Positions 16,217-24,468 are shown, counted from the first letter of the stretch. The stretch: DNA of 50,126 nt from an uncultured Selenomonadales bacterium (GCA_947165145.1 CAMUZG010000016.1:1-50126); one strand, 5' to 3'. Translations and numbers: made by a program. The notes: generated by a model from the letters alone, not told the origin.

Positions 16217-17644
16217 CTAAATATTTTCGGCGACGGGAATTTTCAGCGTAAAGGTTGTGCCTTCGCCGAGCGTGCTCGCAACGTCAATCGTGATGTCGTG
16301 GCGGTCAGCAATCCATTTCGCAATCGACAAGCCAAGCCCGCTACCATTCGCCGCGTTGACTAAATCTTCGCTGTCAATGCGGAAGAATCGGTCGAAAATT
16401 TTTTCCAGATTGTCTTGAGCAATGCCGATGCCCGAATCCGAAATGCTCAACAAAATTTTTCCGTCAACGACAATCGACGCAACCCGAATACTTCCGCCTT
16501 TGGGCGTGTATTTTTGCGCGTTGTCCAGAAAAATTCTAATCATCTGCCGAATCGTCGTCTCGTCGCCGAAAATTTTCACGGGCGGGTTGCTCACGAGCTC
16601 AACGCGGTGTGTATTAAGGACGTTCTTCATCTTTTTCATCACGTCGCCGACAATGTCGTCCAAGTCCAAAATTTTTTTGTTGAGCCGCTGACGATTTTGA
16701 TCCGTGCGCGAAAGGAACAGCAGATTCTCCAGCAAGTCTTGCATATTTTTTACTTCGGAGGCGATATATTGAAGATTTTCTTTCAACAAAGCCTCGTCAC
16801 CAGTGCCGTATCTTTCGATTAAATCTATGCAACCTTTGATGACGGTAGCAGGCGTCCGCAGTTCGTGCGAGGCGTCGGAAACAAATTTCTGCTGTCGTTT
16901 TATGCTGCCTTGCAATCGGTCGAGCATTTGATTTAACGTCGCGGCTAGGCGGTTCAGTTCGTCGTCAGCGGTGCCGATTGGAATTCGTCCTTCCATTTTC
17001 TCGAAGGCAATTTCTCGCGCCAAATCGTTCATTGTTTTTATTGGCTTCAAAATTTTTCTGCTGATGAAACTGCCAACCAACAGCGCGGCGAAAATTCCCG
17101 CAATGTCCAACAGCAACAGTAGTTTCGCCAAATCGTCTAGCAATGCCGCTTCGGAAGTTATCGTTCGGAAAAAGTAGAGCGTTGCGGTTTGATTGTCATG
17201 CGTGTAAGGCATTTTGCCGCAATAAACCAGCGCGGAACCCAGTCTTGCAATTTCAAGCTCATCGTCGGCGAAGAACGGCGGATTTACCAGCAGTCCCGCG
17301 TAAAATTGCTCAATCGAAGGATAATTTTCGTCGGTGTCGATAAAAACTTCCCCGTGTTCATTGACGACGCGCAGGACAACGCCCGTGACGAGTGATCCGT
17401 GAAATGCGTTTGGATCGTATTCGGCGTAATTCTCTTCGAGTTCGTCGAAAATTTCTTTAACCTTCTCCATGCTGTAGTAGATTGTTTTTTCGGCGGGGGA
17501 ATAAAGCGCGCTCATGACGCCAATCCACATCGCGGCGTTAATCACGAACAGCAACAGGAAGAAGCACAACGAATAGCCGAGAGTGATTTTCGTGGAAATC
17601 TCGAAGCCGTTGAGCTTGCGCTTGATTTGTTCAATGACGCTCAT
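16217..17644 (-). CDS. Sensor histidine kinase (HAMP-HisKA-HATPase), orphan
   Basis: This two-component sensor has 475 residues. It has membrane helices at about 23-46 and 172-195, bounding an extracytoplasmic sensor domain of some 125 residues; a HAMP linker (about 196-248); the phospho-accepting His260 in VSDASHELRTPATVIKG; an N box FLDNAQKYTPKGG; and G boxes SDSGIGIAQDNLEKIFDRFFR and GSGLGLSIAKWIADRH. All catalytic motifs are intact. No response regulator is on either side, so its partner is elsewhere. The start ATG at 17642-17644 lies just inside a heptamer array (17662-17731) that forms its leader. The signal is unknown. Confidence 0.93.
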   Translation of the reverse strand: MSVIEQIKRKLNGFEISTKITLGYSLCFFLLLFVINAAMWIGVMSALYSPAEKTIYYSMEKVKEIFDELEENYAEYDPNAFHGSLVTGVVLRVVNEHGEVFIDTDENYPSIEQFYAGLLVNPPFFADDELEIARLGSALVYCGKMPYTHDNQTATLYFFRTITSEAALLDDLAKLLLLLDIAGIFAALLVGSFISRKILKPIKTMNDLAREIAFEKMEGRIPIGTADDELNRLAATLNQMLDRLQGSIKRQQKFVSDASHELRTPATVIKGCIDLIERYGTGDEALLKENLQYIASEVKNMQDLLENLLFLSRTDQNRQRLNKKILDLDDIVGDVMKKMKNVLNTHRVELVSNPPVKIFGDETTIRQMIRIFLDNAQKYTPKGGSIRVASIVVDGKILLSISDSGIGIAQDNLEKIFDRFFRIDSEDLVNAANGSGLGLSIAKWIADRHDITIDVASTLGEGTTFTLKIPVAENI

Positions 17645-17661
17645 TAAAATTCTCCAGGTTG

Positions 17662-17731
17662 AGCTTTCAGCTATCAGCTGTCAGCTTTCAGGTTGATTAT
17701 TCCTAATTCCAAATTTCTAATTCCCGATTCT
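17662..17731 (-). repeat. Heptamer array, 10 units (70 bp)
   Basis: On the + strand: four AGCTNTC units, one AGGTTGA, then five TAATTCC-type units, all in 7-bp phase. Read on the - strand, it has the same order as the array at 3497 (a GGAATTA block, then a linker containing ACCT, then an AGCT block). It is therefore an inverted copy of the same two-block element. It lies in the leader of the sensor kinase. Confidence 0.85.
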
Positions 17732-17775
17732 ACCACGGCGGCGGGTAATAGGGAACAATCGCTATCGAAAAATTG

Positions 17776-17804
17776 TAGACAAGCGAAAATCTTTGTGCTA
17801 TATT
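17776..17804 (+). promoter_or_regulatory. Promoter for fabG-acpP
   Basis: TAGACA at 17776-17781 and TATATT at 17799-17804 with 17-bp spacing, 27 bp before the fabG start. Confidence 0.65.
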
Positions 17805-17830
17805 CTGCAAACGGGAGGCGATAGGTTGTA

Positions 17831-18589
17831 ATGAGTGCGACGAATGAAATCCTAACCGGCAAAGTTGCGTTCGTGACGGGCGCATCACGCGGCATCGGTC
17901 GTGCCATTGCCGTACGTTTGGCAGCGGACGGCGCAAAAGTCGCGTTGAATTTCGCAAGCAACAGCGCGAAAGCCGAGGCGGTCAAATCCGAAATCGAAGC
18001 GGCTGGCGGTGAAGCTATGCTCGTTCAAGGCGACGTATCTAACTTTGAAACGGTCACAACTCTCATCAAGCAGATTGTCGACGCGTGGGGCAGAATCGAC
18101 ATCTTAGTCAACAACGCCGGCATCACCCGCGATAATCTCCTGCTCAAAATGAGTGAAGACGACTTCGACAAAGTTATCGCCACGAACTTAAAAGGCGTGT
18201 TCAACTGCACCAAAGCCGTTACAAAGCTCATGATGAAGCAACGTAGCGGACGTATCGTCAACATGTCTAGCGTCGTCGGGCTCAAAGGCAATATCAGCCA
18301 AGCAAACTATTCGGCGGCAAAGGCGGGCATAATCGGGTTCACAAAGTCTGCGGCACGGGAATTGGCGTCGCGCTCTGTGACTGTCAACGCAATCGCCCCG
18401 GGCTTTATCGACACCGACATGACTGCCGCGCTTTCCGAAAAAGTCAAGGAAGTTATGTTGCAAGAGATACCTGTCGGGAGAATGGGTACTCCCGAAGACG
18501 TTGCCAATGCAGTGGCGTTCTTGGTATCGGATCAGGCGGCGTATATCACCGGTCAAGTCCTGTCGGTCGACGGCGGAATGACCATGTGA
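17831..18589 (+). CDS. fabG: 3-oxoacyl-[ACP] reductase FabG
   Basis: This NADPH-dependent SDR enzyme performs the first reduction of the fatty-acid elongation cycle. The 252 residues show the Rossmann motif TGASRGIGRAIA, NNAGITRD, the catalytic Ser region NMSSVVG, the YSAAKAG catalytic Tyr-Lys, and the C-terminal ITGQVLSVDGGMTM typical of FabG. The ATG at 17831 is preceded by GGGAGG, 12 nt away, rather far; no better in-frame start exists. It is followed after 27 bp by acpP and then fabK, which makes a fatty-acid role much more likely than a generic SDR role. Confidence 0.95.
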   Translation: MSATNEILTGKVAFVTGASRGIGRAIAVRLAADGAKVALNFASNSAKAEAVKSEIEAAGGEAMLVQGDVSNFETVTTLIKQIVDAWGRIDILVNNAGITRDNLLLKMSEDDFDKVIATNLKGVFNCTKAVTKLMMKQRSGRIVNMSSVVGLKGNISQANYSAAKAGIIGFTKSAARELASRSVTVNAIAPGFIDTDMTAALSEKVKEVMLQEIPVGRMGTPEDVANAVAFLVSDQAAYITGQVLSVDGGMTM

Positions 18590-18616
18590 CGCAGCTTTGA
18601 AAGGAGGTGACTGTAA

Positions 18617-18853
18617 GTGTCAACGTTTGATCAGGTTAAAAAAATCGTCAAAGAGCAGCTTGGAGTCGAAGAGGATGAGATTCAGATGAGCTCAACTTTC
18701 GTCGACGACCTCGGTGCCGATTCTCTCGACATTGTCGAACTTATCATGGCGTTTGAAGAGGAATTCAACATCGAAATCCCCGACGAGAAAGCCGAAAAAA
18801 TCAAGACTGTCGAAGATGTCGTTAAGTACATAGACGGAGAAGGCAACGCTTGA
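18617..18853 (+). CDS. acpP: Acyl carrier protein
   Basis: Small acidic protein (78 residues) that carries acyl chains on phosphopantetheine in fatty-acid synthesis. The attachment site is Ser36 in [21 protein letters not shown]. Helical, strongly acidic, usual length. GTG 18617 sits 6 nt after an excellent Shine-Dalgarno AAGGAGGTGA (18601-18610), which suits a highly expressed protein. A 70-bp heptamer hairpin separates it from fabK. Confidence 0.97.
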   Translation: MSTFDQVKKIVKEQLGVEEDEIQMSSTFVDDLGADSLDIVELIMAFEEEFNIEIPDEKAEKIKTVEDVVKYIDGEGNA

Positions 18854-18863
18854 AAAGCAATGA

Positions 18864-18933
18864 GGAATTAGGAATTTGAAATTAGGAATGATGACGCGCT
18901 TTTCAATTCCTAATTCCCGATTCCTAATTCTTT
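18864..18933 (+). repeat. Heptamer inverted repeat, 10 units (70 bp), between acpP and fabK
   Basis: Left arm of GGAATTA-type units (18864-18891), a 14-bp centre, and right arm of ATTCCTA-type units (18906-18933), all in 7-bp phase. The arms are largely complementary, so a long A-T-rich hairpin could form in the mRNA between acpP and fabK. Confidence 0.85.
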
Positions 18934-18950
18934 TTGGAGAGGATTAATCC

Positions 18951-19901
18951 GTGAAACTTCCGGAACTTAAGATAGGCAACAAAACAGCAAAAATCCCAAT
19001 CGTGCAGGGCGGCATGGCAATACGCCTATCAACGGCACGGCTCGCGGCTGCAGTCGCTCAAGAAGGTGGCATCGGGCTCATCGCGGCTTCGGGCATGACA
19101 CACGACGAACTGCGTTACGAAATAAAATTGGCACGCTCATTGACCGACGGAATAATCGGCATAAACATAATGGTCGCGGCAAGTGATTTCGCAGGGATTG
19201 TTCATACGGCAATGGACGCCGGCATCGACCTAATCGTTGCGGGTGCGGGATTTTCACGCGATATTTTCGGGCTCGGCAGAGAATCTGGCACACCGATAGT
19301 CCCGATCGTTTCCTCCGTCAAGTTAGCCAAAATCTCACAAAAACTCGGCGCGGCGGCTGTCGTCGTCGAAGGCAAAGAAGCAGGCGGTCACTTGGGCACC
19401 GATACTTCCGTTCGCGAACTTATCGCACCAATTCGTGCCGCAGTCCAAATTCCAATCATCGCGGCGGGCGGCGTGCTCACTGGCAAAGATATTGTCGAGG
19501 TGCTCAAATTGGGTGCTAACGGCGTGCAAATGGGCTCACGATTCGCGGCAAGTCTCGAATCAAACGGTGCGCCCGCTCTCAAAAATTATTACCTCAAATC
19601 TAAGCCCGAAGATGTTGTCGTCATCAACAGCCCCGTCGGTCTGCCTGGTCGTGCTGTGCGAACGCCATTTTCAAAACGCGTGATGGAAGGCAACGTTCCG
19701 CCAAAAACCTGCGATTCATGCCTGAAAGCTTGCAAGCACAATTTCTGCATCGTTCGAGCGTTGACTCGTGCTCAACAGGGCGACTTGGAGACGGGCTTAG
19801 TCTTCACCGGCGAATTCATGCCGCGTATCGAAGAAATTTTGCCCGCCAAAGAAATTATCCGACGCCTTGTCACCGAGGCAGAAGAATTTTATAAGCCGTA
19901 A
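18951..19901 (+). CDS. fabK: Enoyl-ACP reductase II FabK (nitronate monooxygenase family)
   Basis: This FMN protein of 316 residues has a TIM-barrel fold. Motifs: PIVQGGMAIRLSTARLAAAVAQEGGIGLIA, EGKEAGGHLG (the loop with the FabK histidine), IIAAGGVLTGKDI and GANGVQMGSRF. Placement directly after fabG-acpP supports the last reductive step of fatty-acid elongation. Unlike many FabK proteins it has a C-terminal Cys-rich motif CDSCLKACKHNFC (about residues 257-269) that could hold a metal or Fe-S cluster; this is inference. A role as a nitronate monooxygenase or 2-nitropropane dioxygenase-like protein cannot be excluded. Start: GTG 18951 after GGAGAGG. Confidence 0.85.
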   Translation: MKLPELKIGNKTAKIPIVQGGMAIRLSTARLAAAVAQEGGIGLIAASGMTHDELRYEIKLARSLTDGIIGINIMVAASDFAGIVHTAMDAGIDLIVAGAGFSRDIFGLGRESGTPIVPIVSSVKLAKISQKLGAAAVVVEGKEAGGHLGTDTSVRELIAPIRAAVQIPIIAAGGVLTGKDIVEVLKLGANGVQMGSRFAASLESNGAPALKNYYLKSKPEDVVVINSPVGLPGRAVRTPFSKRVMEGNVPPKTCDSCLKACKHNFCIVRALTRAQQGDLETGLVFTGEFMPRIEEILPAKEIIRRLVTEAEEFYKP

Positions 19902-19909
19902 TCAAAAAT

Positions 19910-19945
19910 CCCCGACAGTCAAAAACTATCGGGGAAATTTTTTTT
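19910..19945 (+). terminator. Terminator of fabK (probably bidirectional with hisD)
   Basis: Stem CCCCGACAGT/ACTATCGGGG with one C-A mismatch, loop CAAAA, followed by AAA and a run of eight T. It lies between convergent fabK and hisD. Confidence 0.88.
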
Positions 19946-19954
19946 AACGTGAAC

Positions 19955-21274
19955 TTATTGACGTTTGCGAATTGCTTGAGCGTGAGCCTTCAAACCTTCA
20001 GCTTCGGCAAGCCTGATGATGTCGTCCGCCGCGTCGAGAAGATCTGCTCGCGTGTAAGAAATTAGACTCGTGCGCTTGAGGAAGGTCTCGACGTTGAGCA
20101 CGGAATAAAATTTCGCGGTTCCACCCGTCGGCAAAACGTGATTCGGTCCAGCAAGATAATCGCCGAGCGGTTCGGGCGAATATTCTCCCAGGAAAATCGC
20201 GCCGGCATTTTTAATTTTCGGCAGAAGTTCAAACGGATTGTTCGTCAAAAGTTCGAGATGTTCGGGCGCGGAAAAATTCGCGAAGTCAACCGCCTCATTC
20301 AAATTTTTGGCGACTACAATCAAACCATTGCGCTCAATCGACGCGGCGGCAATTTCTCGACGTGGAAGTTTTTCAAGCTGAATATCAACCTGCGCGGCAA
20401 TTTTCTCGGCAAGCTCCGCACTCGTCGTGATGACAATGCTGCAGGCAAGCGGGTCGTGTTCGGCTTGGCTCAACATGTCGGCGGCGGCGTAGACAGGGTC
20501 AGCGAACTCGTCAGCAATAATCAAAATTTCGCTGGGACCGGCAAGCATGTCAATATCGCAGTGCCCGTAGACTTCCTTTTTGGCGAGCGTGACGAAAATA
20601 TTTCCAGGTCCGACGATTTTGTTGACGCGCGGAATTTTCTCCGTCCCGAAAGCCATCGCCGCAATCGCTTGAGCACCACCGATTTTAAAAATCTTGTCGA
20701 CGCCCGCAATTTTTGCGGCAACAAGCACATGCGGATTGGTGTTGGGCGTGCACATGACGATTTCGCGAACGCCCGCGACTTTTGCGGGGATAACGTTCAT
20801 CAGCACGCTTGACGGATACGCGGCAGTCCCGCCGGGCACGTAGACACCGACGCGTTCCAACGGAATAATCGCTTGACCGAGCAATGAATTTTCGCCACGC
20901 CACGTCATCCACGAACGCGGCAGTTGTTCAGCATGATAGCGACGAATATTTTCTGCGGCATGTTCGAGAGCGGCAAAGACTTCGGGTTCGACGAATTTTT
21001 TTGCCTCGTCAAATTCAGTTTCCGCGACGGTGAAATCACCCGCAAGTTCGACGCCGTCAATTTTTTTCGTCCAATCAATTAAAGCCGCGTCGCCGCGTCT
21101 GCGAACGTCATTGACAATTCGACGAACAATTTCAATCGCGCTGAGGTCTTCGCCGAAAATTTTTTTATTGACTTCGCGAATTTTGGGCGACAATTCCACT
21201 TCGTCGAAAGATTTTTTTGTCAAGAGCCGCTCAATTTCGCCGCGCTCAATGTTTTTGCTGTCGATAATTTTCAT
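19955..21274 (-). CDS. hisD: Histidinol dehydrogenase
   Basis: This zinc enzyme oxidises L-histidinol to L-histidine, the last step of histidine synthesis. About 439 residues with family blocks [77 protein letters not shown] (zinc/active site), FSAPEHLEL and [12 protein letters not shown]. The true start is the ATG at 21272-21274, preceded by GGAGGAAACAAC; the longer open frame to 21337 runs into repeat copy B and is not homologous. No other his gene is near, so it stands as a single gene on the opposite strand inside the fatty-acid region. Confidence 0.96.
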   Translation of the reverse strand: MKIIDSKNIERGEIERLLTKKSFDEVELSPKIREVNKKIFGEDLSAIEIVRRIVNDVRRRGDAALIDWTKKIDGVELAGDFTVAETEFDEAKKFVEPEVFAALEHAAENIRRYHAEQLPRSWMTWRGENSLLGQAIIPLERVGVYVPGGTAAYPSSVLMNVIPAKVAGVREIVMCTPNTNPHVLVAAKIAGVDKIFKIGGAQAIAAMAFGTEKIPRVNKIVGPGNIFVTLAKKEVYGHCDIDMLAGPSEILIIADEFADPVYAAADMLSQAEHDPLACSIVITTSAELAEKIAAQVDIQLEKLPRREIAAASIERNGLIVVAKNLNEAVDFANFSAPEHLELLTNNPFELLPKIKNAGAIFLGEYSPEPLGDYLAGPNHVLPTGGTAKFYSVLNVETFLKRTSLISYTRADLLDAADDIIRLAEAEGLKAHAQAIRKRQ

Positions 21275-21303
21275 GTTGTTTCCTCCGAAAAAAATGTAAC
21301 TTT

Positions 21304-21480
21304 GGAGCCGACAAGGATGTCGGCTCCCCGCCGGCAACTGAAACAGGATGTTTCATTTGTCGGCACCACGAACTACGGTTAGTCTCAACGTTGACTGCAT
21401 GAAGACTGAGCCGCCCCTGCGAGGTGTCTTTTCTTTTTGTTACTTTTTCTTTGGACACGCAAAGAAAAAGTAAATCTAAA
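21304..21480 (+). repeat. GGA-hairpin repeat, copy B
   Basis: Hairpin 1: 10-bp stem GGAGCCGACA/TGTCGGCTCC with loop AGGA. Hairpin 2 (21330-21364): inner stem TGAAACA/TGTTTCA around GGA, outer GCCGGCAA/TTGTCGGC. The middle segment has a further stem pairing GGTTAGTCT with AGACTGAGCC. Hairpin 3: perfect 14-bp stem, arms 21440-21453 and 21460-21473, loop GACACG. Hairpins 1 and 2 contain ACAAGGATGT and ACAGGATGT, close to the CsrA consensus. Confidence 0.85.
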
Positions 21481-21555
21481 AATTTTAAATTGAATTCAAC
21501 GCTTCAAACGATCTCAATGCCCCTGCACCACAAACTTTAACGCAAAATTTTCAAG

Positions 21556-21584
21556 TTGACAAGTTCGAGGCTTTGAACTACGAT
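21556..21584 (+). promoter_or_regulatory. Promoter for kptA
   Basis: Consensus TTGACA at 21556-21561, 17 bp, then TACGAT at 21579-21584. It lies downstream of repeat copy B, so a transcript from here would not include the repeat. Confidence 0.6.
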
Positions 21585-21617
21585 TGACGGGAAATTTTTC
21601 GCGAGAGGTGACGGTCG

Positions 21618-22154
21618 TTGTCGTTGAAGGACACGAGCAAATTTTTGAGCCTGCTCCTGCGCCACAAACCGCAACTTGTCGGCTTGCAACTTGATGAGCA
21701 CGGTTGGGCTGACGTTGAGGATTTGATTCGCCGCGTGAATCGCAAACGCCCGCTTGACTTGCCGACACTTGAACAAATCGTCGCGACGGACGACAAGCAA
21801 CGCTATTCATTCAGCGCGGACGGCAAATTGATTCGCGCCAATCAAGGGCACTCAATCCCCGTGGACGTGGAACTTGCCGAACTTGAACCGCCCGAAATTT
21901 TGTATCACGGCACAAGCGAGCGATTCGCGGCGTCGATACGTGATCAAGGGCTGATTCGCAAATCGCGGCTGTACGTCCACTTGTCAAGCGACATCGACAC
22001 CGCAACGAAGGTCGGCAAACGTCACGGCACCCCGAAAATTTTTCTGGTCGAAAGCGGCAAAATGTTCGCTGACGGTCATAAATTTTTTAAATCAGTCAAC
22101 GGCGTATGGTTGACCGAACACGTCCCCGCAATTTACCTAAAGGAGAGATTTTGA
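21618..22154 (+). CDS. kptA: RNA 2'-phosphotransferase KptA/Tpt1
   Basis: This Tpt1-family enzyme removes an RNA 2'-phosphate by transfer to NAD+, giving ADP-ribose 1'',2''-cyclic phosphate. The 178 residues match the whole family: SKFLSLLLRHKPQLVGLQLDEHGWADVEDLI (winged-helix part with the Arg-His pair), then the ADP-ribosyl-transferase part ILYHGTSERFAASIRDQGL, RLYVHLSSDIDTATKVGKRHGTP and NGVWLTEHVPAIYL. In yeast it finishes tRNA splicing; in bacteria the natural substrate is unclear. TTG 21618 is 7 nt after GAGAGGTG. The stop overlaps the start of the next gene (TGATG), implying coupled translation. Confidence 0.94.
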   Translation: MSLKDTSKFLSLLLRHKPQLVGLQLDEHGWADVEDLIRRVNRKRPLDLPTLEQIVATDDKQRYSFSADGKLIRANQGHSIPVDVELAELEPPEILYHGTSERFAASIRDQGLIRKSRLYVHLSSDIDTATKVGKRHGTPKIFLVESGKMFADGHKFFKSVNGVWLTEHVPAIYLKERF

Positions 22155-22417
22155 TGACTGCATACACTTTTGAACCGCAACGCGTCTGTTCCAAGCGTAT
22201 CGATTTTGCTTTGGACGAGGCTGGACGTTTGCATGACGTGAAATTTTTGGGCGGGTGTCCAGGCAATCTTCTCGCAATCGCCAAACTCGTCGAAGGCAAG
22301 GACGCCAAAGAAATCGCCGACATTCTGCGCGGAAATCTTTGCGGAGCACGTGGCACCAGTTGCGCTGACCAACTGTCAATCGCGATTGATGAGGCGTTGA
22401 AGTCGCGCACGGCTTAA
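22154..22417 (+). CDS. TSCPD-domain protein (TIGR03905 family)
   Basis: A small protein of 87 residues, starting at ATG 22154 inside the kptA stop and 6 nt after AAGGAGAG. It matches the TSCPD domain, also found at the C-terminus of B12-dependent ribonucleotide reductases: VCSKRIDFALDEAGRLHDVKFLGGCPGNLLAI and, near the end, CGARGTSCADQLSIAIDEAL. Four cysteines (about residues 11, 33, 61 and 67) could bind metal. The stand-alone form has no known function. Coupling to KptA may hint at an RNA- or nucleotide-related role, which is inference. Confidence 0.8.
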   Translation: MTAYTFEPQRVCSKRIDFALDEAGRLHDVKFLGGCPGNLLAIAKLVEGKDAKEIADILRGNLCGARGTSCADQLSIAIDEALKSRTA

Positions 22418-22430
22418 ATTGACGAATTAA

Positions 22431-22610
22431 GAGGCCGACAGGACGTCGGCCGCCCGTCGCCCAGAAAACAGGATGTTTTCGAAGGCGACAACCACGAGCT
22501 ACGGTTGGTCTCAACGTTGGAATCGTGAAGACTGAGCCGCCCCTGCGAGGTGCCTTTTCTTTTGCTACTTTTCTTTGGGCATGCAAAGAAAAGTTGATCA
22601 TCAACTTTTT
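22431..22610 (+). repeat. GGA-hairpin repeat, copy C, in the fabF leader
   Basis: Hairpin 1: GGCCGAC/GTCGGCC around AGGAC. Hairpin 2 (22456-22489): GAAAACA/TGTTTTC around GGA, outer GTCGCC/GGCGAC. The middle segment pairs GGTTGGTCT with AGACTGAGCC, with a loop that also contains GGA. Hairpin 3: ACTTTTCTTTG/CAAAGAAAAGT (22567-22594). A second palindrome, arms AAAAGTTGA (22589-22597) and TCAACTTTT (22601-22609), shares bases with hairpin 3 and ends right before the fabF Shine-Dalgarno. Confidence 0.88.
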
Positions 22611-22625
22611 GGGAGGCTGATAAAT

Positions 22626-23876
22626 TTGTTTCAAGAAAATAGAGTTGTCGTCACAGGTCTCGGAGCTGTCTCGCCAATCGGTATCGGCAAAGAAAATTTT
22701 TGGTCGGCACTGATTGACGGCACCAACGGTATCGGGCGAATCACGCTGTTCGACGCCACGGATTACACTTCGCAAATCGCCGGTGAAGTTCTTGACTTCG
22801 ACGCCGCGCAGTTCATCGACAAAAAAGAACTCAAGCGCATGGATCGTTATACGCAATTCGCGCTGGCGGCAACGAGACTTGCCTTCGACGACGCAAAACT
22901 TGACGCTGACAAAATCGACAGTGACCGCGCAGGTGTTTTCGTCGGCACAGGTATCGGCGGCATGAGCACGCTACACAGCCAATATCAAAAACTTTTCGAG
23001 AAAGGTCCGAGCCGAATTAGCCCGTTCTTTATCCCGATGATGATTGCCAACATGGCGGCGGGCAACATTGCCATTACCTTTAAACTGCGCGGACCGAGTG
23101 AGTGCATTGTCACGGCTTGCGCGTCCGGCACAAACGCCATTGGCGACGCTTACCGTGTGATTCAGCGCGGCGAGGCTGACATCATGTTTGCGGGCGGCAC
23201 CGAGGCGGCAATTTCACCTGCGGGAGTGGCGGGCTTTGCTCAAATGAAAGCTCTTTGCTCTGACCACAACGACGATCCTGCGCACGCGTCCAGACCGTTT
23301 GATAAAAATCGTAGCGGCTTTGTCATGGGCGAGGGCGCGGGCATTATCGTCCTTGAAAATCTGGAACACGCAATCAATCGCGGTGCGCACATCTACGCGG
23401 AAATTGTCGGCTACGGCTACAACAACGACGCCTATCACATCACGACGCCTGCGCCCGGCGGTCACACTCAAGCCAAATGCATGAAACTTGCGCTTGATGA
23501 CGCGGGACTTCAGCCTGAAGAAATTGACTACATCAACGCGCACGGCACTTCAACGCAATTCAACGACCGTGGCGAGACTGAGGCGATTAAAATTGTTTTC
23601 GGCGAACACGCGTATAAATTGGCTGTTTCGTCGACGAAATCAATGACGGGGCACATGCTCGGCGCGGCTGGCGGCATTGAGGCTGTCGCGACGATTCTGT
23701 CGATTGAAAATAGTATTGTGCACCCGACGATTAACTACGAGACGCCCGACGACGGCTTGGATTTGAATTACGTTCCTAACACGGCACAAACGCGCACGGT
23801 CAATGCGGCTATCTCGAATTCGTTCGGCTTCGGCGGGCATAATGCTTGCGTTGCCTTTAAAAAGTTCGTCGACTAA
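22626..23876 (+). CDS. fabF: 3-oxoacyl-[ACP] synthase II FabF
   Basis: This is the condensing enzyme of fatty-acid elongation (beta-ketoacyl-ACP synthase II). From TTG 22626 it reads MFQENRVVVTGLGAVSPIG, the normal family N-terminus. The catalytic Cys lies in VTACASGTNAIGDA; the two histidines are in INAHGTSTQFND and MTGHMLGAAGG; it ends SNSFGFGGHNACVAF. About 416 residues, usual for FabF. GGGAGG at 22611-22616 lies 9 nt before the TTG; the longer frame from 22575 would start inside the repeat hairpin. Repeat copy C forms its 5' leader. It is separated from fabG-acpP-fabK by hisD and kptA. Confidence 0.95.
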   Translation: MFQENRVVVTGLGAVSPIGIGKENFWSALIDGTNGIGRITLFDATDYTSQIAGEVLDFDAAQFIDKKELKRMDRYTQFALAATRLAFDDAKLDADKIDSDRAGVFVGTGIGGMSTLHSQYQKLFEKGPSRISPFFIPMMIANMAAGNIAITFKLRGPSECIVTACASGTNAIGDAYRVIQRGEADIMFAGGTEAAISPAGVAGFAQMKALCSDHNDDPAHASRPFDKNRSGFVMGEGAGIIVLENLEHAINRGAHIYAEIVGYGYNNDAYHITTPAPGGHTQAKCMKLALDDAGLQPEEIDYINAHGTSTQFNDRGETEAIKIVFGEHAYKLAVSSTKSMTGHMLGAAGGIEAVATILSIENSIVHPTINYETPDDGLDLNYVPNTAQTRTVNAAISNSFGFGGHNACVAFKKFVD

Positions 23877-23897
23877 AAAATTTTCCGCAAAAAAAAT

Positions 23898-23924
23898 CTC
23901 CCGCGACTGTCGGGAGGTTTTTTT
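23898..23924 (+). terminator. Terminator of fabF
   Basis: Stem CTCCCG/CGGGAG (23898-23903, 23911-23916), loop of seven bases, then G and seven T residues. Confidence 0.88.
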
Positions 23925-23937
23925 GTTGGAACGCTGA

Positions 23938-24468
23938 TTATTTGCTTGACGGTGCCGCGAAAATTTTAAAACTCAATTCGCACGAAAGAACATTATCGCC
24001 GCTACTCATCACGGAAAAATTTTCTAAGCTGACCATTCGTCCGCCGTCGATTGTTTCACGAATAAAATTGAGCAACGAGACGTAATCCGCTTCCAAGCTC
24101 ACGTTCACGACCTGCGATTGAATTTCCGCCGCCGAAGTTACTTCGCCCGCCTGCACAGATATTAATCGCGCACGATAAAATTCTGCCGTTCGATAAAGTT
24201 CGTCGATGAATTTGTCCTGCGCGGGTGTCGTCGGCAAAAAAATCCGCGCCTCGTCGAGCTGATGTTCTTTCGTCGACAACAAAGCCGTCAAGTCGTGTCG
24301 TGCTTTGAGCGTCGTAATTTCTCGTTCGAGTCCGCGCAGGCGTCGAGTTTCCAACTGCATTGTCAAAATTTCGCGCTGAGTTGTCTCGTAAAAAAATTGG
24401 TGCCAAATAACAACGACCGCCGTCAACGCGACGAACGTCATCAGCGGCAAGAAAAATTTTTTGTTCAT
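23938..24468 (-). CDS. PilO-like membrane protein
   Basis: A protein of 176 residues with the layout of PilO/GspM-type assembly proteins: a short cytoplasmic end (MNKKFF), one membrane helix (about 7-23, LPLMTFVALTAVVVIW), a coiled coil (about 26-70, rich in Glu, Arg and Leu), then a small alpha/beta domain (VNVSLEADYVSLLNFIRETIDGGRMVSLENFSV), which is the typical PilO core. PilO links the inner-membrane platform to the secretin in type IV pili. ATG at 24466-24468 follows CGGAGG; the longer frame to 24567 crosses its own promoter. No pilM, pilN or pilQ adjoins. Confidence 0.7.
   Translation of the reverse strand: MNKKFFLPLMTFVALTAVVVIWHQFFYETTQREILTMQLETRRLRGLEREITTLKARHDLTALLSTKEHQLDEARIFLPTTPAQDKFIDELYRTAEFYRARLISVQAGEVTSAAEIQSQVVNVSLEADYVSLLNFIRETIDGGRMVSLENFSVMSSGDNVLSCELSFKIFAAPSSK

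Larger units (their letters stand above)
21275..21617. other. 343-bp intergenic region between divergent hisD and kptA
   Basis: Contains the hisD Shine-Dalgarno, repeat copy B (21304-21480), an A/T-rich spacer and the kptA promoter (21556-21584). No gene is credible: the small open frames on the - strand here run through the hairpins. Confidence 0.6.

Noticed and set aside
22137-22856. 239-codon - strand frame across repeat copy C
   Set aside because: Crosses the TSCPD gene, the repeat and the start of fabF on the wrong strand; the repeat yields similar spurious frames in copy B.
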